Positions 34,612 to 44,688 of a stretch of DNA of 64,000 nt are shown piece by piece. The stretch spans positions 1 through 64,000 of the forward strand of contig NZ_JAPDKN010000026.1 of NCBI RefSeq assembly GCF_026163565.1, given 5' to 3'. Positions within the stretch are counted from its first letter, which is position 1. The number at the start of each line of letters is the position of its first letter. The translations under genes and the position numbers were made by a program. This DNA comes from Chryseobacterium sp. YIM B08800. GTDB taxonomy: Bacteria > Bacteroidota > Bacteroidia > Flavobacteriales > Weeksellaceae. A model generated the notes under the pieces. The model saw nothing but the letters and a program-made list of their open reading frames with translations, did not search any database and was not told the DNA's origin.

Positions 34612-37600
34612 CTATTCTTTAATGAATTTTCTTTGAGCTGTGCCCTGAACATCATCAATGTCAATCACATATACTCCGTTGATCAATCTGCTTACATCAA
34701 TCTTATTATTTAAGATGATTCCGCTTGAGATTACCTGACCAGCAGCGCTGTAAATCTTGTACTTAGCTTTTTTGCTAACGTTTTTAACATTCAGAATTGA
34801 TTTAACTGGGTTTGGATAAATCAAGATATCTGTCTGATTAAGGGTATTAACTGCCGGTAGTTTAGAGATTCTTACAGTGTAATCTTCTACTTCACCATCC
34901 GTAAAGCTGATACAGTTTACAGGGATCGCATCTTTAGCCATTGCAACTCTCATTACAACATATTTATCAGTAGATCCTATGAAAGCATCAGATGGTACAT
35001 TGAATGTAGCACTTGCTGTAAGATTCGTATTCGGACCATCTGCTAAAATTCTTTCATCAAGATCGAAAGTTCCGTTTCTGTTGAAGTCAATCCAAACTGC
35101 TACTCCAGCTTTAGCTCCCGAACTAAGTGTTTTATCTACTATAATCTGGTTACCAACAGAACCTTGAACCATATCAATATACTTTAAAGGAACAGCAGTA
35201 AAGTCTGAATAAGCTGAACCTGTAGTAATATTAATCATCTCTGGTTTACCCGCTGGTTTCGCAGTTACTTTTGAAATAAATTCAGAAGCAAAGTTAGTTG
35301 AATGCATTGGGCAGTAAACTACTGTTGGTGTTGTAAAGTAGTATTCAGGTGTAAAGTTACCTGGTGTACCAGTACAAACATTTGCTACCTGCATTTCATA
35401 TTTCGTAAGTTCTAATAATCCAGTTATTGTATAGGTAGTATTACTTACGTTAATAGTCGTCCAGCTTGGTATTCCTACCTTTCTGTATCTTAAGATATAA
35501 TTATTTGTAGCTCCAGTACCTGTATAAGCATCCCAAACTACTTCTGCTGATGTAGGGTTCAACTGAGTGATTGTTAATCCCGGAGGCGGAATTTCACAAA
35601 CTCTAACCGTAGTAAACACTTGAGATGTAGACCAAGGGTTGAAAGTTGTAGATCCAATACATTTATTTCTTACCTGTACTTCATACGTTTTGTAAGAGCT
35701 TAAACCTGTAAGAAGATAAGTATTTGCAGGAGGTTGAGGAGTCGTAGGCGTTGCAGCTATCCATGGTGTTGTACCAACTTCTCTCCATTGCAATTCATAA
35801 TTAGCACCAGCTGCAAGCGGGCTCCAAGTTACTAAAGCAGATGTAGAAGTAATGTTAGTTACTGTTACGTTTGGAGGTGTTGGATCACATTTCGTCATAA
35901 ATTCATTATGAGAGAACGCACCTACGTTGGTCACATTACAAACCGCAGCAACTTCCACTTCATACTGTGTATATGGAGACAAGTTTTGTGGGAAAGTATA
36001 GGTATTTGTAGCTCCAGGTACAGCAGCTACAGTAATAGGACCTGTTGTAGGTAACCATTGAGTAGAACCTACTGGTCTGTATCTTATTTGATAAGATGCT
36101 CCGCCTATATCTTGTGGCCAAGTAATAGTTGCCGCATTATGTGTAATAGAAGCTGGTGTTACTGTAACAACCGGAGTAGCTGTACTACAAACTCTCAATA
36201 CAATATTATCAATTGCAACCGAAGGCTGAGTACCACCTCCACCGTCATTTCTCCATTGGAATACTAAACGCATTACACTATTGGCGAAATTTGTAAGATT
36301 TAAATTGGTGTTAGAGTAAGATTGCCAAGTACCCTGAAGGTTATATTGTCCTAAAGAAACTCTTCCTGCTCCTGCAGTAATTAAGGTTCCTGCAGCTGGT
36401 AAATATGTAGATGGTACTAACCAAACTTCCAAATAATCATACTTGAACGTGGTTCCTTCACCTTGTCCTTTCCAATCAAAAGAGAATGATGCAAGAGAAG
36501 TTCCTGCCGGAATTTGAATATCTCTAAATGCATGTACAGTACTTGTTGTATGTACATACCCATTTGTTACACCATTGTCATTAGATATATATAATGATTG
36601 AGCAGGATTTCCTGTTGCAGTACCACGTACCCATTTATTAGCCTGTGTACCGTTTAACAATCCTAAATCATTACCTCCAGTAAAGTTTTGAGTATAAGGA
36701 AGCTGCGCAGGAATTTGCGTTGTCATAATAGATACAGGATCTGATAAATCACTCTGATCTGTTGCGCTACATATTGCTCTCACCCAAATATAATATGTTG
36801 TACTTGGGGTTAATCCCGGAATTGTATAGTTAACTGCTGTACCAGGAATACCCGTTACTTGTGGTGTAGGAGGAGGAGTAGTTGTTGTACTATAATATAT
36901 TTGGTATCCATTTGCAGGTTGTGTTGTTGGCGGATTCCAAGATATAGTAGCTGTATTTCCTGTAGCGCCAACTGCTACAACACCTAGAGGTTCTATACAA
37001 GTAGGAGCAATTCTCAATTTGAAATCATCAACACCTAAATACCAAGGAGTACCATTAGATGATACATTTACAGCAAAATTATATGTTCCTGTAACTGTAG
37101 GTGTATAATATACTTTATACTGAGTATAGTTAGCAGTACCTTGTGTTGCAGTGATGAATGCTCCTAAGTTTGTAGCACCTGTAGAAGATTGCGAAGAATT
37201 TACCAAAACGTTACCCGTGAATCCCATATTACCAGTATCTGCTCCACCAGTATGATAATAGAATGAAAATTCATAAGTCGATCCAGCTGTCAATGTAAAC
37301 CCTGGTGTCCATAGCTGACTTGCTGTTGTATTCCCCCATTGAACTCTAACATAATTTGGTGTAGATCTTGGTCCTGGAGATGTAGTAGTCGCTGCAGCAC
37401 TTGAAGATGTCCACGCATTGGTTCCAGTAATTTGCTTCCAACAAGAAGGAACAATTCCTGATCCTAAAGTTGTCATAGCATCAAAGTTTTCTGTCCAAGG
37501 AAGCACAGAAACCGGTACACACAAAGTCGTAAATGACTGCATCGGAGTCCATGAGCTTTTGTCTGTTGCACTACAGATAGATCTTACCCAAACATAATAT

Positions 37601-38361
37601 GTTGTAATCGGTGCTAATGGTTGAATATTAGCAGTTGTAGTAGCAGTTTGTACAGAATTTGTTGCATTTAACGGAGTAGTACCTGTCGGAGCTACACCTG
37701 TTGTATTATAATATACATCATAACCATTTGCTGGTGGCGTAGCCGGAGCTGTCCAAGAAATATTTGCATTCGTAGCAGTTGTATTTACCAAGGTAATAGC
37801 TGAAGGTGCCAAACAAGTAGGAGCTGCGCCTTGAGTCATTGTTACATTATCAAAGTAATAATAATTATCTCCAGATGCTGCTGATGTTACATAAAATCTT
37901 ACATATAAATTACCCGCAGAAGGATTGAATGTTACCGTTTTCGTAGCACATGTATTCGCAACTACGTGGTTCGTAGAGTTAATTGTGTAAGCTGTAGCCC
38001 AAGGTCCTCCAGTACTGCTTGCATATTGTACTGCAATGGTACCAAGATTTGCAGCAGTCGTAGCAACTGTTCCTGCTGACCAATTAGTAACTTTATAATC
38101 AAAAGACATCGTTACAAGCCCTTGATTATTACCTGGAATATTAGGGGATGTAAAATCTCCGGCATTTCCATTATATCTATTTCCTCTTATTGTACCTCCG
38201 GTAGTACCGCAAATTTGGTTTGCAGTGGTAGTACTAGAAAATACAAAATCTGTGGTCGTCCAGTTATTAAGTCCCGTGGTCGTCCAGTTCTGCGTATAAT
38301 TAACCTGGGCCATGAGAAATGCACCAAAAAGCAATTGGCACATAAGTAGAAGTTTCTTCAT
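34612..38361 (-). CDS. T9SS-secreted multidomain fibronectin III / GEVED surface protein
   Basis: This 1249-residue secreted protein has a signal peptide (MKKLLLMCQLLFGAFLMAQ). The order of parts is: a MAM/choice-of-anchor-like beta domain (about 20-180), fibronectin III (about 182-280), a second jelly-roll domain (about 285-450), fibronectin III (about 455-545), a third jelly-roll domain (about 550-725), three more fibronectin III repeats (about 727-1010), a GEVED domain (AVWIDFNRNGTFDLDER, then FTDGEVEDYTV), and a T9SS type A sorting domain (LIYPNPVKSILNV to KFIKE). It will be exported through type IX secretion and held at or released from the surface. It may act as an adhesin; it has no catalytic motif. 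Confidence 0.9.
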   Translation of the reverse strand: MKKLLLMCQLLFGAFLMAQVNYTQNWTTTGLNNWTTTDFVFSSTTTANQICGTTGGTIRGNRYNGNAGDFTSPNIPGNNQGLVTMSFDYKVTNWSAGTVATTAANLGTIAVQYASSTGGPWATAYTINSTNHVVANTCATKTVTFNPSAGNLYVRFYVTSAASGDNYYYFDNVTMTQGAAPTCLAPSAITLVNTTATNANISWTAPATPPANGYDVYYNTTGVAPTGTTPLNATNSVQTATTTANIQPLAPITTYYVWVRSICSATDKSSWTPMQSFTTLCVPVSVLPWTENFDAMTTLGSGIVPSCWKQITGTNAWTSSSAAATTTSPGPRSTPNYVRVQWGNTTASQLWTPGFTLTAGSTYEFSFYYHTGGADTGNMGFTGNVLVNSSQSSTGATNLGAFITATQGTANYTQYKVYYTPTVTGTYNFAVNVSSNGTPWYLGVDDFKLRIAPTCIEPLGVVAVGATGNTATISWNPPTTQPANGYQIYYSTTTTPPPTPQVTGIPGTAVNYTIPGLTPSTTYYIWVRAICSATDQSDLSDPVSIMTTQIPAQLPYTQNFTGGNDLGLLNGTQANKWVRGTATGNPAQSLYISNDNGVTNGYVHTTSTVHAFRDIQIPAGTSLASFSFDWKGQGEGTTFKYDYLEVWLVPSTYLPAAGTLITAGAGRVSLGQYNLQGTWQSYSNTNLNLTNFANSVMRLVFQWRNDGGGGTQPSVAIDNIVLRVCSTATPVVTVTPASITHNAATITWPQDIGGASYQIRYRPVGSTQWLPTTGPITVAAVPGATNTYTFPQNLSPYTQYEVEVAAVCNVTNVGAFSHNEFMTKCDPTPPNVTVTNITSTSALVTWSPLAAGANYELQWREVGTTPWIAATPTTPQPPANTYLLTGLSSYKTYEVQVRNKCIGSTTFNPWSTSQVFTTVRVCEIPPPGLTITQLNPTSAEVVWDAYTGTGATNNYILRYRKVGIPSWTTINVSNTTYTITGLLELTKYEMQVANVCTGTPGNFTPEYYFTTPTVVYCPMHSTNFASEFISKVTAKPAGKPEMINITTGSAYSDFTAVPLKYIDMVQGSVGNQIIVDKTLSSGAKAGVAVWIDFNRNGTFDLDERILADGPNTNLTASATFNVPSDAFIGSTDKYVVMRVAMAKDAIPVNCISFTDGEVEDYTVRISKLPAVNTLNQTDILIYPNPVKSILNVKNVSKKAKYKIYSAAGQVISSGIILNNKIDVSRLINGVYVIDIDDVQGTAQRKFIKE

Positions 38362-38689
38362 AAATTAAATATTAAAATGAAAATGAATACCAATGTAATT
38401 TGAATCTATCATTAGGTTTTTCTGTATATCTACTTATATAATTTTTCATTAAAAAAACTATATTTTCTTTAGAAAACAGATAAGATAATCTATCGGTTTT
38501 TGTTAAAATTGGCTTTTTTAAAATACCAAAATTAATTGAACTTCGTAGATTTGAGAAAAATGTAAAGAATTTAGTCATAGGCAGTATTTTTTTATATTAA
38601 ATACAAATCTAATCATTTTCTATAATTAAAATATAGATTAAACCATTTTTTTTACAATTACTTCATCAAAAACGAACTTATGATTTCAA

Positions 38690-38725
38690 AACAAAAAAAT
38701 CCCCAGGGTTTTCCTGAGGATTTAT
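38690..38725 (-). terminator. Terminator of the M43-like metalloprotease gene
   Basis: On the minus strand ATCCTCAGG pairs with CCTGGGGAT and is followed by T7. The rest of the gap 38362-38689 is AT-rich and shows no gene I can support. Confidence 0.7.
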
Positions 38726-38745
38726 TTAGTATTAAAAAGAATTTA

Positions 38746-40785
38746 TTATTTCTTGATAAATTTAGAATTGAAACTTTCTTTTCCTTTATCTTCAATAGAT
38801 ATTACATAAGTTCCTTTTACTAATGATGAAACATTAATTTTTCCATTGTTAATATTTCCATTACCAACTAATTGACCAGCTGCACTATAAATTTTATAAG
38901 TAGCTTTTTTATCAGAAACTTTAGTTACGTTTAAGAAATCTGAAACTGGATTAGGATAAATCCCTATTTTTTCTAATTGTGCTTCAGACGTAGATAATGT
39001 AGTAATATTTACAGCTCTTGTTTGAGTAGTAGTATAACCTGTACCTTGGAAGATTACATTACCTGCTGCATCTTTTAAGTTATAATAACCTCCTGTATCA
39101 TAAATTCCATCACCATAAGAATCGTTGATGGTAAATGTATAACAACCAGGTGTTAAATTCCAAGTCTCAGTAGTAAGTGCTGGTAATGAAGTTGTATCCG
39201 TATAAGGACCACCACTGTAAACAGTAACACCCGCACTATTTTTCATTGTCCAAGAAATCTCACTACCATAGTTATCTCTTTGTAGGTTAAATGTATAAGC
39301 TCCTGTAGTAGCATTTACAGCTCCTGAACCTACAAAATATGTTGTAAAAGAGTTATTCGTTGATCTTTGATCGGCAACACCGTTTACAGTAGTTACTGAT
39401 ACAGTCATTGTTCCTGTAGGCATTGTTGCAGGTGCAAATATATCTACCACAGCATAACGACTTGGTGCAATGTTACCATTCCAAGTATAAGTTTGAGTAT
39501 TTGATCCTACAGTATATGTAATAATTGCAGAAGTCATGTTACTAGTACCTCTATTATATAATGCAACTGCAAAAGAGTTTCCATTGCCTCCATCGCAGAT
39601 TGAATTGTAAGTTAAGCAATTATTTTCTAATTTCACTTCTGCGTCATTAGCAAACAAAGGAATTGCAATATCTGCAACAGATGTTTTTAGCTCTGCTCTT
39701 CTAATAGAGTTATTCATTACAGCAGTAATTCTCGCTTTCTGATCATTTGTAAAAATATTCATACATGTATCAGTTGTATAATCCATGTAATTTTGAATCA
39801 TATCATTTCCTGGATCTGAAGGACAAGAATCTATCGTTACACAATTATAATTTGCAGCTGCCGCAGCTGGAGTATCTAAACAGTAATCATTATTACTATC
39901 CGTAGCATTTACAACACATGAAGATGTATCTCCCCAAATATGTCTCAGACCTAAAAAGTGTCCTACTTCATGAGTCATTGTTCTTCCTTTATCATAAGGT
40001 GCATCCAAATGGAATGTGCCATCATCATAATCAGAACTTCCAAATGTTGCATAGTTTGCAACTACACCATCTGTTGTTGCAAGACCTCCACTTGTATTTA
40101 GTCCTCCTAAACCAGAATTTGAAGGAAATTGAGCATATCCAAGAAGCGTTGAACTACTACCTCCAAATTTTACGCTCCACATATTCATATATTTAGTAGG
40201 ATCCCAAATTGTTCTTGGTTTTACATATGAATTAACACCTGCCTGAGTCCAGCTAGTATAACAGAAATTTACTCTATTAATACCACTAGTTGGATTTCCG
40301 TTAGGATCCACTTTTGCAAGAGCAAACTGAATCATAACATCAGCACCCACAGGATTTGTATTATACCCAGGAGTACCTGCCAATTTTCTGTAATCATTGT
40401 TCATCACCGTAATTTGCGATTGTACCTGAGCATCAGTAATATTGGGTGCTACACCATAAGCTTCTCCAGCATGAATTACATGTACAACAACAGGAATTGT
40501 AATTATTCCTCCATTTTGAGACTTGTTTGCCTTTGCATTTTGTACTAATGGAGCCAGCCAAGCTTCAAACTGTGCATCCGTCATTCTATCTGGATATTTA
40601 GCTTGTAATTCACGCTCTTCTTCTACCGTCGCACATTTAATAACACCATTTACGGCTTTCAATTCACTCACGGTATAGGTTTTACCTACAACTAATTTGC
40701 TATCTCCTATTCTTTGACCGTAAGCTATAACTGATAGTACGGAAACGAAGAGAAGTGCAATTTTAGAAAAAATAGAAATCTTCAT
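38746..40785 (-). CDS. T9SS-secreted M43-like zinc metalloprotease
   Basis: This 679-residue protein starts MKISIFSKIALLFVSVLSVIAYGQ (signal peptide); ATG 40785 is preferred to the TTG 9 bp upstream. A propeptide (about 25-95) is followed by a pappalysin-type M43 domain with the zinc motif HEVGHFLGLRHIWGD (HExxHxxGxxH, about 275). A Met-turn (QNYMDYTTDTCM) is near 335. Then come CARDB-like and other beta domains and a C-terminal T9SS type A sorting domain (IGIYPNPVSDFLNV to KFIKK). The protease acts outside the cell. A TATATTTG promoter lies 21 bp upstream. Confidence 0.9.
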   Translation of the reverse strand: MKISIFSKIALLFVSVLSVIAYGQRIGDSKLVVGKTYTVSELKAVNGVIKCATVEEERELQAKYPDRMTDAQFEAWLAPLVQNAKANKSQNGGIITIPVVVHVIHAGEAYGVAPNITDAQVQSQITVMNNDYRKLAGTPGYNTNPVGADVMIQFALAKVDPNGNPTSGINRVNFCYTSWTQAGVNSYVKPRTIWDPTKYMNMWSVKFGGSSSTLLGYAQFPSNSGLGGLNTSGGLATTDGVVANYATFGSSDYDDGTFHLDAPYDKGRTMTHEVGHFLGLRHIWGDTSSCVVNATDSNNDYCLDTPAAAAANYNCVTIDSCPSDPGNDMIQNYMDYTTDTCMNIFTNDQKARITAVMNNSIRRAELKTSVADIAIPLFANDAEVKLENNCLTYNSICDGGNGNSFAVALYNRGTSNMTSAIITYTVGSNTQTYTWNGNIAPSRYAVVDIFAPATMPTGTMTVSVTTVNGVADQRSTNNSFTTYFVGSGAVNATTGAYTFNLQRDNYGSEISWTMKNSAGVTVYSGGPYTDTTSLPALTTETWNLTPGCYTFTINDSYGDGIYDTGGYYNLKDAAGNVIFQGTGYTTTQTRAVNITTLSTSEAQLEKIGIYPNPVSDFLNVTKVSDKKATYKIYSAAGQLVGNGNINNGKINVSSLVKGTYVISIEDKGKESFNSKFIKK

Positions 40786-40806
40786 TGTTAACAATATTTA
40801 ATCCAG

Positions 40807-40814
40807 CAAATATA
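40807..40814 (-). promoter_or_regulatory. Promoter -7 box of the metalloprotease gene
   Basis: On the minus strand TATATTTG matches TAnnTTTG 21 bp before the start codon chosen. The rest of the gap to 40981 shows nothing else. Confidence 0.6.
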
Positions 40815-40981
40815 ATATTAATTACTAATATTTTATCGTTTTATTTTATAGTTAATACAAATTCTTTAAAAATGTTTTCATATCCATTTATAAATATTAA
40901 AATCAATATAAAAAGTCACAAAAAAAAGAACTGCCAATTTAAGCGTCTTGTATTTTCCTTTTGCAAGAATTTATTAACAAT

Positions 40982-41012
40982 AAAAAAACTCCAGAAAAAT
41001 CAGGAGTTTTTT
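40982..41012 (-). terminator. Terminator after the DUF6048 gene
   Basis: AAAAAACTCC and GGAGTTTTTT form a strong hairpin with U-tracts in both directions. Confidence 0.8.
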
Positions 41013-41063
41013 AGTATTCAATAAGTAAAAATTTTAGAGAATCAGATTTTAAACTGTTTTATA

Positions 41064-41726
41064 TTAAAACTTATATGCAATATTCCAGGCAAAGCCCATA
41101 TTAAATTTATTAGAGCTTTTTCCAAAACCGGGAACAATCATTGGAACAACATCATCCTGCTTTGAAGTAACCATTAAATAACGTGGTTGCATACTGACAT
41201 CGATGTAAAAATTAGATTCAAACAGCTGTACTCTTCCGCCTAAATTTCCTTCCAACCAAAAAGATGATTGCGAAGAAGAAGGCATTGAAACTGATGAGCT
41301 GTTTCCGGCAAAACCACGAACCGGAATCTTCATATATTCCTGATTATAAAATGATCCACCGATTTTTCCTCCTCCATAAAAGCCGTTGAAATCATTTTCG
41401 CGGTCTCTTGCCAACATATAAAAGGCTCCGATTTTTACAAAAGGTCCGCTTGTTTTAGCATCGTAGCCATTATTTTGGTAAATATTTTTATCAAAACCGG
41501 CTTCTATAATTCCGTGGAGATTATCTTTTACTTTGGAAGAAATAAATCCCTGAAACATTTGTCGGTCTGAGAAAAATGAAACTCCTGCATTCAAGACATC
41601 AACACCCACAATAAAATTGGGTTCGTATTTCCATTTTGGTTTTTCAGCCTCCACTTTTTCCTGTGCAGAAAAAATCAGCAAACCGAAAACACTAAAAATT
41701 AAAGAATAAATTAGTCTTGTCTTCAT
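41064..41726 (-). CDS. DUF6048-like outer membrane protein
   Basis: This 220-residue protein has a signal peptide (MKTRLIYSLIFSVFGLLIFSAQ) followed by alternating strands typical of an outer membrane beta-barrel (FIVGVDVLNAGVSFFSD, FNMGFAWNIAYKF at the C-terminus with terminal Phe). Position next to a small DUF6452-type lipoprotein gene and rlmD matches a conserved flavobacterial gene order. It overlaps the lipoprotein gene by 35 bp. Function unknown. Confidence 0.7.
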   Translation of the reverse strand: MKTRLIYSLIFSVFGLLIFSAQEKVEAEKPKWKYEPNFIVGVDVLNAGVSFFSDRQMFQGFISSKVKDNLHGIIEAGFDKNIYQNNGYDAKTSGPFVKIGAFYMLARDRENDFNGFYGGGKIGGSFYNQEYMKIPVRGFAGNSSSVSMPSSSQSSFWLEGNLGGRVQLFESNFYIDVSMQPRYLMVTSKQDDVVPMIVPGFGKSSNKFNMGFAWNIAYKF

Positions 41727-42162
41727 TTTCTATAAAATTTTGCCCTTGTTCTACACTTTTCAAAGAATTCGGTGTTGATAATACTGAATTTACATTTTCA
41801 TAATTTCTCTTCACACCACATCCCGGTGAAACGTAAATAGATTTTGTCGTATAATTTACTCTTACTCTCGTAGAATCTTCCTGTGTAGTAGTTTTTACAT
41901 AAATATCCGTAAAAGGAGAATCATCTACACGTAACGGTACAAATACAGAATCAACTTTTAGCTTCCAACCCAAATCTACTATTCCTGTACCAAGATCAGC
42001 ATAAATTTTAATGGAATCGAGCACACTGATTTGACTACCTTTTCTAAATGAAATTTTCATTCGAGGTGTACCCTCACCGCTTTCGCAGATATCATCATCA
42101 CTTCCGCAAGAAATAACCGATGAGAGTGCAAGAATGAATATGATGAATTTAAAATATTTCAT
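41692..42162 (-). CDS. DUF6452-like lipoprotein
   Basis: The 156 residues begin MKYFKFIIFILALSSVISCGSDDD, a clear lipobox (VISC) followed by the SDDD acidic patch that directs flavobacterial lipoproteins to the surface. The mature part has Cys at DICESG and PGCGVKRNYENV. Family membership is judged from context and length. It begins 10 bp after the metalloprotease gene and overlaps the barrel protein gene downstream. Confidence 0.7.
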   Translation of the reverse strand: MKYFKFIIFILALSSVISCGSDDDICESGEGTPRMKISFRKGSQISVLDSIKIYADLGTGIVDLGWKLKVDSVFVPLRVDDSPFTDIYVKTTTQEDSTRVRVNYTTKSIYVSPGCGVKRNYENVNSVLSTPNSLKSVEQGQNFIENEDKTNLFFNF

Positions 42163-42172
42163 ACTTAAATCG

Positions 42173-44659
42173 TTATTTTGGATCTAAAGCTTTCTCAATA
42201 CGGAAAACCAAATCTTCATTATGATATTTGCTGACCAAATCGTTAGAAGTATTTTTTGCTAAAAGATCTTTTTTAATGGTATTTAAATTTCCTCTTACAA
42301 TAGCAGAAACATCAGATTTATCAGAATTTTTGTTATCAATTAATCTTATTAAAGTATCTACATAATTTCTCTGAAGATTTCTTCCGTAAATATCTGCGTT
42401 ATCTTTTATAATAATTGAATTGTTTAAATCTGAGAAAAACTCAACCAAAGGATATGAATTTTGATCAACCGCTTCAGATTGATAAAGACTCTGAAGCACC
42501 ATCGGGCTTAAAATTCTTCCCAAAACAACATTCTGAATTTCTTCAACTGTTTTTACCGGAGTTTTACCAGTCTTCTCAAAAATATCTTTTTTAAGCAACC
42601 ATTGCGGAGTAGTGAAAACATTTTCACTTAAAAATTTCATCGCCTCTTTTTGGTCTTTTTTGGCAACAACTTCATAAACGGCACCTGTTTGCTCTACAGT
42701 TTTCGGAGTTTCCATTTGTCCACCGATATATTTTGAAACGTGACCTAAATATCTTTTAAATTGAGTCGTCACCTGATCGTACATCATGTCGAGATTTTTA
42801 TAATCTTCGTTTGGTGTTTTCGTCCATTTATCTAAGTTATCAACAATTCTTTGTAAGTTTTTGATTCCGTAAGTACTTGCAATCATGGCATTGTCACCAA
42901 CTTGCTCACTTTGAGATCTTGGATCTAAAGGATTGGTTTCTGTACCAAACCAAAGTCTCTCGTTTTTAAGATTTTTAATTACCCACTGGTTCAGATATTG
43001 TTTTTCTGCATCAGGAGTTTTAAACTGATTAAATCTTTTATATCCCCACTCGATTGCCCAATCGTCATAATCACCAATTCTTGGGAAAATTCCGGCATCA
43101 CCGATTTTATCTTCGGGTTGTGCAACATAATTAAATCTTGCATAATCCATAATCGAAGGAGTGTGGCCGTTTTTCTCCAGCCATTTTTTATCTCTTAATT
43201 TTTCAACAGGAACGGTAGAGCTTGATCCGTAGTTATGTCTTAAACCTAAAGTGTGACCAACTTCGTGAGAAGACACAAAACGAATAAGTTCACCCATTAG
43301 CTTTTCATCAAACTCCATTTTTCTTGCTCTTTCATCATTGGGTGAAGCCTGTACAAAATACCAGTTTCTTAGCAACAACATTACATTGTGATACCAATTG
43401 ATGTGGCTTTCTAAAATCTCTCCCGTTCTAGGATCAGCGATTGAAGGTCCTGAAGCATTCGGTACATCCGAAGGTTTATAAACGATTGCAGAAAATCTTG
43501 CATCTTCCAAACTCCATTCTGTATCTACTTTCGGATCCGGAATTTTTGCAACAATTGCATTTTTAAATCCTGCTTTTTCAAAAGCTTTTTGCCAATCATT
43601 AACTCCTTGCATTAAATAAGGAACCCATTTTTTAGGAGTCGCAGGATCGATGTAAAATACAATCGGCTTTGCAGGTTCTACCAATTCACCTTTATTATAT
43701 TTTTCTAAATCTTGTGGTTTTGGCTCAAGACGCCATCTTTTAACCAAAGAAATCCTTTTTACACCTTGAGGATCTAAATCGAAATCGGTATACCCCACTG
43801 TAAAATATCCAACTCTCGGATCAAAATATCTTGCCTGCATTTTGTTTTCAGGAAGAAGTACGAAAGAAGAGTTAATTTCCACTGTATAATTTCCACTGAT
43901 TTTTGGTGCGGGTCTTCCCGGAATTGCAGGTGTTGCAGGCGTTCCTAAAGTTCTTGCAAAAGTTTTAGTGGTATTAATTTCAATATTTGTAGGGAAAGAT
44001 TTCACAAAATTGACGAATGACATATCTTTCTGAAAAGTCCCGACTCTGTAAGAATCTTTAGACCAAACCGAAAAAGAAGTCAGCTCGTTATCAGAATTCA
44101 GAACATCTGTAACTTCAATTACAGAAGAATTGTTCTTTACTCCGTAAGCTTTTACATCAAAAGATTTAATGATAGACTGCACATTATTTCTCGTCACCGA
44201 ATTATACATTTGCGAAGTAGAATCTTTCGCATAATCTACGTGAGAAATCGAGCGCAACAATATTTTATCTTTGGGACCTTTTTCAAAAGCAATAACTTGC
44301 TGCCCGATTTGATCTCCTGCATAACCAGAAGTCCCTGAACGCATTCCTGCAGCTGCTTTTGTTAATCTTGTTACCAAAAGAAACTCCTTTTTCAGCATCG
44401 CATCCGGAATTTCAAAATAATATTTGTCGTCTACTTTATGAACCGTAAAAACTCCCTGATCTGAAACCGCTTTATCGGTAATGATTTCTTTAAATGGTTT
44501 GATCAGACTTTTCTTTTTATCATCTTTCTTTACTACGGCAGTATCTTTTTTTACAGCCACTGTAGAATCTTTCTCTTTTTCCTGAGAAAATAAATTCTGC
44601 TGAGTAAAAAATAATGCACCAACTAAGAAAACAGCTTTACAGTTCTTTATCATATTCAT
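42173..44659 (-). CDS. Zinc-dependent metalloprotease (DUF5117/DUF5118 type)
   Basis: This 828-residue exported protein has a signal peptide (KAVFLVGALFFTQQNLFSQ) and the zinc motif FVSSHEVGHTLGLRHNYGS (HExxHxxGxxH, about 465). DUF5118-like and DUF5117-like sequence flanks the N-terminal half (DKYYFEIPDAMLKKEFLLVTR), and PSIMDYARFN is the Met-turn. No T9SS tail is present, so it is probably periplasmic or anchored. It is placed between rlmD and the DUF6452 gene. Its lysine- and aspartate-rich linker after the signal (about 28-50) is low complexity. Confidence 0.85.
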   Translation of the reverse strand: MNMIKNCKAVFLVGALFFTQQNLFSQEKEKDSTVAVKKDTAVVKKDDKKKSLIKPFKEIITDKAVSDQGVFTVHKVDDKYYFEIPDAMLKKEFLLVTRLTKAAAGMRSGTSGYAGDQIGQQVIAFEKGPKDKILLRSISHVDYAKDSTSQMYNSVTRNNVQSIIKSFDVKAYGVKNNSSVIEVTDVLNSDNELTSFSVWSKDSYRVGTFQKDMSFVNFVKSFPTNIEINTTKTFARTLGTPATPAIPGRPAPKISGNYTVEINSSFVLLPENKMQARYFDPRVGYFTVGYTDFDLDPQGVKRISLVKRWRLEPKPQDLEKYNKGELVEPAKPIVFYIDPATPKKWVPYLMQGVNDWQKAFEKAGFKNAIVAKIPDPKVDTEWSLEDARFSAIVYKPSDVPNASGPSIADPRTGEILESHINWYHNVMLLLRNWYFVQASPNDERARKMEFDEKLMGELIRFVSSHEVGHTLGLRHNYGSSSTVPVEKLRDKKWLEKNGHTPSIMDYARFNYVAQPEDKIGDAGIFPRIGDYDDWAIEWGYKRFNQFKTPDAEKQYLNQWVIKNLKNERLWFGTETNPLDPRSQSEQVGDNAMIASTYGIKNLQRIVDNLDKWTKTPNEDYKNLDMMYDQVTTQFKRYLGHVSKYIGGQMETPKTVEQTGAVYEVVAKKDQKEAMKFLSENVFTTPQWLLKKDIFEKTGKTPVKTVEEIQNVVLGRILSPMVLQSLYQSEAVDQNSYPLVEFFSDLNNSIIIKDNADIYGRNLQRNYVDTLIRLIDNKNSDKSDVSAIVRGNLNTIKKDLLAKNTSNDLVSKYHNEDLVFRIEKALDPK

Positions 44660-44688
44660 TAAATTTTTTGATTTTCAAATTTAAGTAA

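Noticed and set aside
38372..38578. 68-codon frame upstream of the fibronectin III gene
   Set aside because: It has no domain, AT-driven composition, and lies in the leader region of the large gene.
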